Positions 61,362 through 64,000 of a DNA stretch of 64,000 nt are shown here, piece by piece. Position 1 is the stretch's first letter. Every line of letters begins with the position of its first letter. The DNA is from Paramacrobiotus metropolitanus. Its lineage: Eukaryota > Tardigrada > Eutardigrada > Parachela > Macrobiotidae. The stretch is from contig NW_026570263.1 in NCBI RefSeq assembly GCF_019649055.1, positions 682,001 through 746,000 on the forward strand, given 5' to 3'. The notes beneath the pieces are model-generated. The model ran no database searches. It was given only the letters and a program-made list of their open reading frames with translations, and was not told where the DNA came from. The position numbers and the translations under genes were made by a program.

Positions 61362-61368
61362 TTTTATA
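61362..61368 (-). promoter_or_regulatory. TATA box of the Cys-rich secreted protein gene
   Basis: The minus strand reads gagTATAAAAcccc, ending 101 bases before the ATG at 61260. Transcription would be expected to begin about 30 bases downstream, near 61335, leaving a 5' UTR of about 75 bases. Confidence 0.6.
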
Positions 61369-63361
61369 CTCTTCAGCGCTGGTTGCAGTCCTGGCGCTGG
61401 GTCAAGCAGCTCCGGGCAAGGTCACGCGGTACGGCACGTGTCTGCGGCTTGTTATAGCCCGACAAAATGTACTTAACACCGGACCGTTAGCCGCTGTCGG
61501 CTTACAGCGCGTACGATGAATGAGCGCCGCATATCCGTCGCTATATCCGCTTACTGAGCGGTCAGCGCGTCAACCGTGTTCTCTCTGTTCTCTGTCTGCG
61601 TTGCGCACCTGGCTAAAGCCGCAAAACCGGTTTTTAGGACGTTAAATAAATTTTGTCGTCCATTAGCATGGGTTGGATCGGCCGCAGCCAGTTTGCTGTT
61701 TAAGTGGCGGCGATGACTTGGAATGTTCTCGGAAGAACCCATTATTTGAATGCGAATGTCACCCGTGATTCTCCGAACGGCACGCTTCACCGTCCAAGTT
61801 GGCAAGTTTAATTAGACAGTTAGGTGGAAAACAGTACCCTGTGCTGATCAAAACGTATAATTCCATTGTGTTTTTCCACGTAGTGCCGCGGGCCGTGTCG
61901 CGTGATGATAATTTACCATAACTTGGACACGAACCTGCTGTGGCAACACTGACTGACGATGGATAACCAGTAACCAGGGTAAAACACCGGCAGAACGCAT
62001 TGCAGAGTAATTAATATGCCGACACAGCTACAATGTATTGTATGCAGTTATGAACACGTGACGGCGGTAGCGGCAATATACCACCAAGTGGCATCGTATG
62101 CACACCTGACCAGCTGAAACAGCGGAAATGTCAGGACAGACTTTACTGCCAAATTTGCGCGTTATTCAGTTAATTCGGCATCAGTCAGTTCACAAATCAG
62201 ATGGGCTAGCGCAGGTTTACACTACTTAAAATGATTAAAATTGAAACATTGAAAAAACATCCAAAATCGTTAGTCCCATTAGTGGTCTTGGGGCGTGCGG
62301 TCAGGCGCTTTTAACCACCGCTTTACAAAAACAAACAGAACCGCTTTTTACCCGTTAACAGACTAATAACAGTAGCTTTTTGTTGTGGATGTGAGGTGCC
62401 GAGCAAATTGACCGGTACAGAGCTGACGATGCATGTATGGCCGTAGCAGCACTGAAGGTCTGTTATGGTACTAATAAAATCTGGGATCGGGAATTAATCG
62501 GGAATTGGTATCGGCAACTGGTACGGGAAATGGGACTGGTAATCCGGGATTGCATTTATTTATAATGGGAATGGCATTTCTTTGTAGGAAAGCAACTGCC
62601 AACATTTCCTTCTCAAATTCTTAACTGTAACAGTTTTGATGACCTTTGGTACAGTTACGAACCGCCACATGATTCCTTGCTTTATTTGCGGCGGAGCGGC
62701 ACGAGAAAATACTTTATGCGCCGACTGACAGTATCTATTCGGAGTGTATCGTATCTGTATCTGTAGTAGCCGTAATTTTCGAAACATTATACAAAACTGA
62801 TGCATAAAGAATGTTATGTAACGCGATCCCGGCACATGATACATGATACATGATAGGACCCTGACGTCGCACACTACAAGTTTTCTGGAAAAGTAAACTG
62901 AACATAGTCTTCACAACTGCAGTTAGGGACTGCGTCCTACCCTTGTGCCGCAGCTTGCCCCGGCACTTTGAACGATGCTCAAGTCAGCATACTAATGTAC
63001 TGTACTTTCAGAATGGAGAATTATAAGTAATACGAGTATATATCAGTCCCCACAGGTATTGTCACAAAAAGTGTGGTTGAAAAATGTGACACTAACAGTT
63101 ATTGGCCGATGAAATCTACAAAAATAACGAAGTTACTGGATTGGCGACAAAATAAGTATGATCGATATCGTGATCGGGTAACTACCAAAGCTGCCACTAC
63201 TACGAGCAATGTGTTAACGAGACGTTTTTCGTTTTCGAGTTTATGTTGTTAAACCATGCACATTTGGCGAACCGATAAAGGAACTAGAAAAGTCTGGAAA
63301 TCGGTGGTCACATCGGTGTCCACCGATTAGGGTAAATAAGGTAAAATGGCAAATAAGAAGA

Positions 63362-63470
63362 AGAATTTGGGTTGCTTTAATAATGTTTCAATTTTAACCA
63401 GCAAGTAGTGTACCGGCGCTTGCAATCATTGTTATCTTGGTGGCTATTGCCCATTAAAATGCAGTTATTA
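63362..63470 (+). repeat. Dispersed repeat, copy 2
   Basis: It aligns with 60050-60162 in the same orientation, with scattered substitutions and small indels. Neither copy has visible terminal inverted repeats. Confidence 0.6.
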
Positions 63471-64000
63471 GAAAAACAACTGTAAGCAAAACAAGGAAAT
63501 TTCGCCAGGCCTAGCGATAATGAACAACCAAAACAAGAATTGTTTTATTCACCATATAATCTGTATGGCTTTAGCCTAATTGTGCAACAGAGTGCAAAAT
63601 ACTCGTAGCTTAGAATACCGGAGAATTTTACCCGTGTAAAGCGTATTCCGTTCAGTACAGTTGTATGTACATTGTACAACCAGTTATACATAACTTACAA
63701 CTACTTCGAATGCTGCCTTATATGGGCTCCCCTTATATTACTCTCCCTTATCTGGGCTCCCCAGCAATATGAGCAACCTCTACATGGGCGGTTACGTTAT
63801 TACTCACACTTTCGCAGCTGTTATCAGAGTTATGCCTGACTGAAATTTTTGATTTATTTAAAGTACTTATTTTGCCAGTACTTTTGTAGCATTTAGTTTG
63901 TTTCAAAGTGCTCAGGTTGCATCAACGACAGTTTCAAAATCTTTCTAAAATTAAAACCTTTCTAAACGTCGCCCGCTGCACTGAGACTGACTGCACTGAG

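Larger units (their letters stand above)
61261..64000. other. Intergenic region to the end of the window
   Basis: After the TATA box of the Cys-rich gene, no coding region is recognised. There is a short acatgatacatgatacatgat tandem at about 62833-62855 and a second copy of a dispersed repeat at 63362-63470. Confidence 0.5.

Noticed and set aside
1-64000. CRISPR array, prophage, operon or integron
   Set aside because: No regularly spaced direct repeats with unique spacers, no bacterial or phage genes, and spliced genes throughout.

Overview
This window reads as nuclear DNA of an intron-rich bilaterian animal. The genes are split into GC-rich exons separated by AT-rich introns with ordinary GT..AG borders. 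Recognisable animal families are present: an AP-4 bHLH-zipper factor, an ATP11-type flippase, a neuroligin, a White-like ABCG transporter and an insect-type gustatory receptor. No operon-like layout, Shine-Dalgarno sites or prophage genes are seen. A gustatory receptor and a White-like transporter point to an ecdysozoan. A tardigrade would fit the mix (including a divergent F-box protein of a kind I associate with tardigrade genomes), but that is inference, not something the sequence proves.

Layout. 1-13.4 kb: no convincing gene. It holds several short inverted-repeat DNA transposons (TTAA-bounded elements at 8.7-9.6 and 11.2-11.8 kb, a TA-bounded element at 12.0-12.7 kb) and small palindromes. 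13.5-16.8 kb, minus: a complete five-exon TFAP4/AP-4 homologue, including a first coding exon 1.4 kb from the next. 16.8-21.7 kb: mostly empty, with one unexplained 174-codon minus-strand ORF. 21.7-27.8 kb, minus: a 13-exon class-VI P4-ATPase (ATP11-like flippase). 29.8-42.8 kb, minus: a six-exon neuroligin with an 8.7 kb first intron holding AT arrays, a 51-bp minisatellite and a tRNA-like Pol III remnant. 42.8-46.6 kb: intergenic, with a possible CUB-like exon and a large palindrome. 46.6-49.0 kb, plus: a three-exon F-box protein. 49.7-54.5 kb, plus: a ten-exon White-type ABCG half transporter. 56.0-57.2 kb, plus: a two-exon secreted Pro/Gln-rich protein, converging on a three-exon gustatory receptor at 57.3-59.5 kb, minus. 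61.0-61.3 kb, minus: a short secreted cysteine-rich protein with a TATA box. 61.4-64 kb: no gene seen.

The genes do not form a single pathway. Several act at membranes or synapses (flippase, neuroligin, White transporter, chemoreceptor), but I see no evidence that they are co-regulated. Exon borders were set by hand from reading frame, splice sites and phase. For six of the seven multi-exon genes the phases close from start codon to stop codon with no unexplained shift; for the flippase the end of exon 1 is a choice between two sites. I did not find a clear new multi-gene system. The best candidates for something undescribed are the N-terminal domain of the F-box protein, the Pro/Gln-rich and Cys-rich secreted proteins, and the paired TTAA elements.
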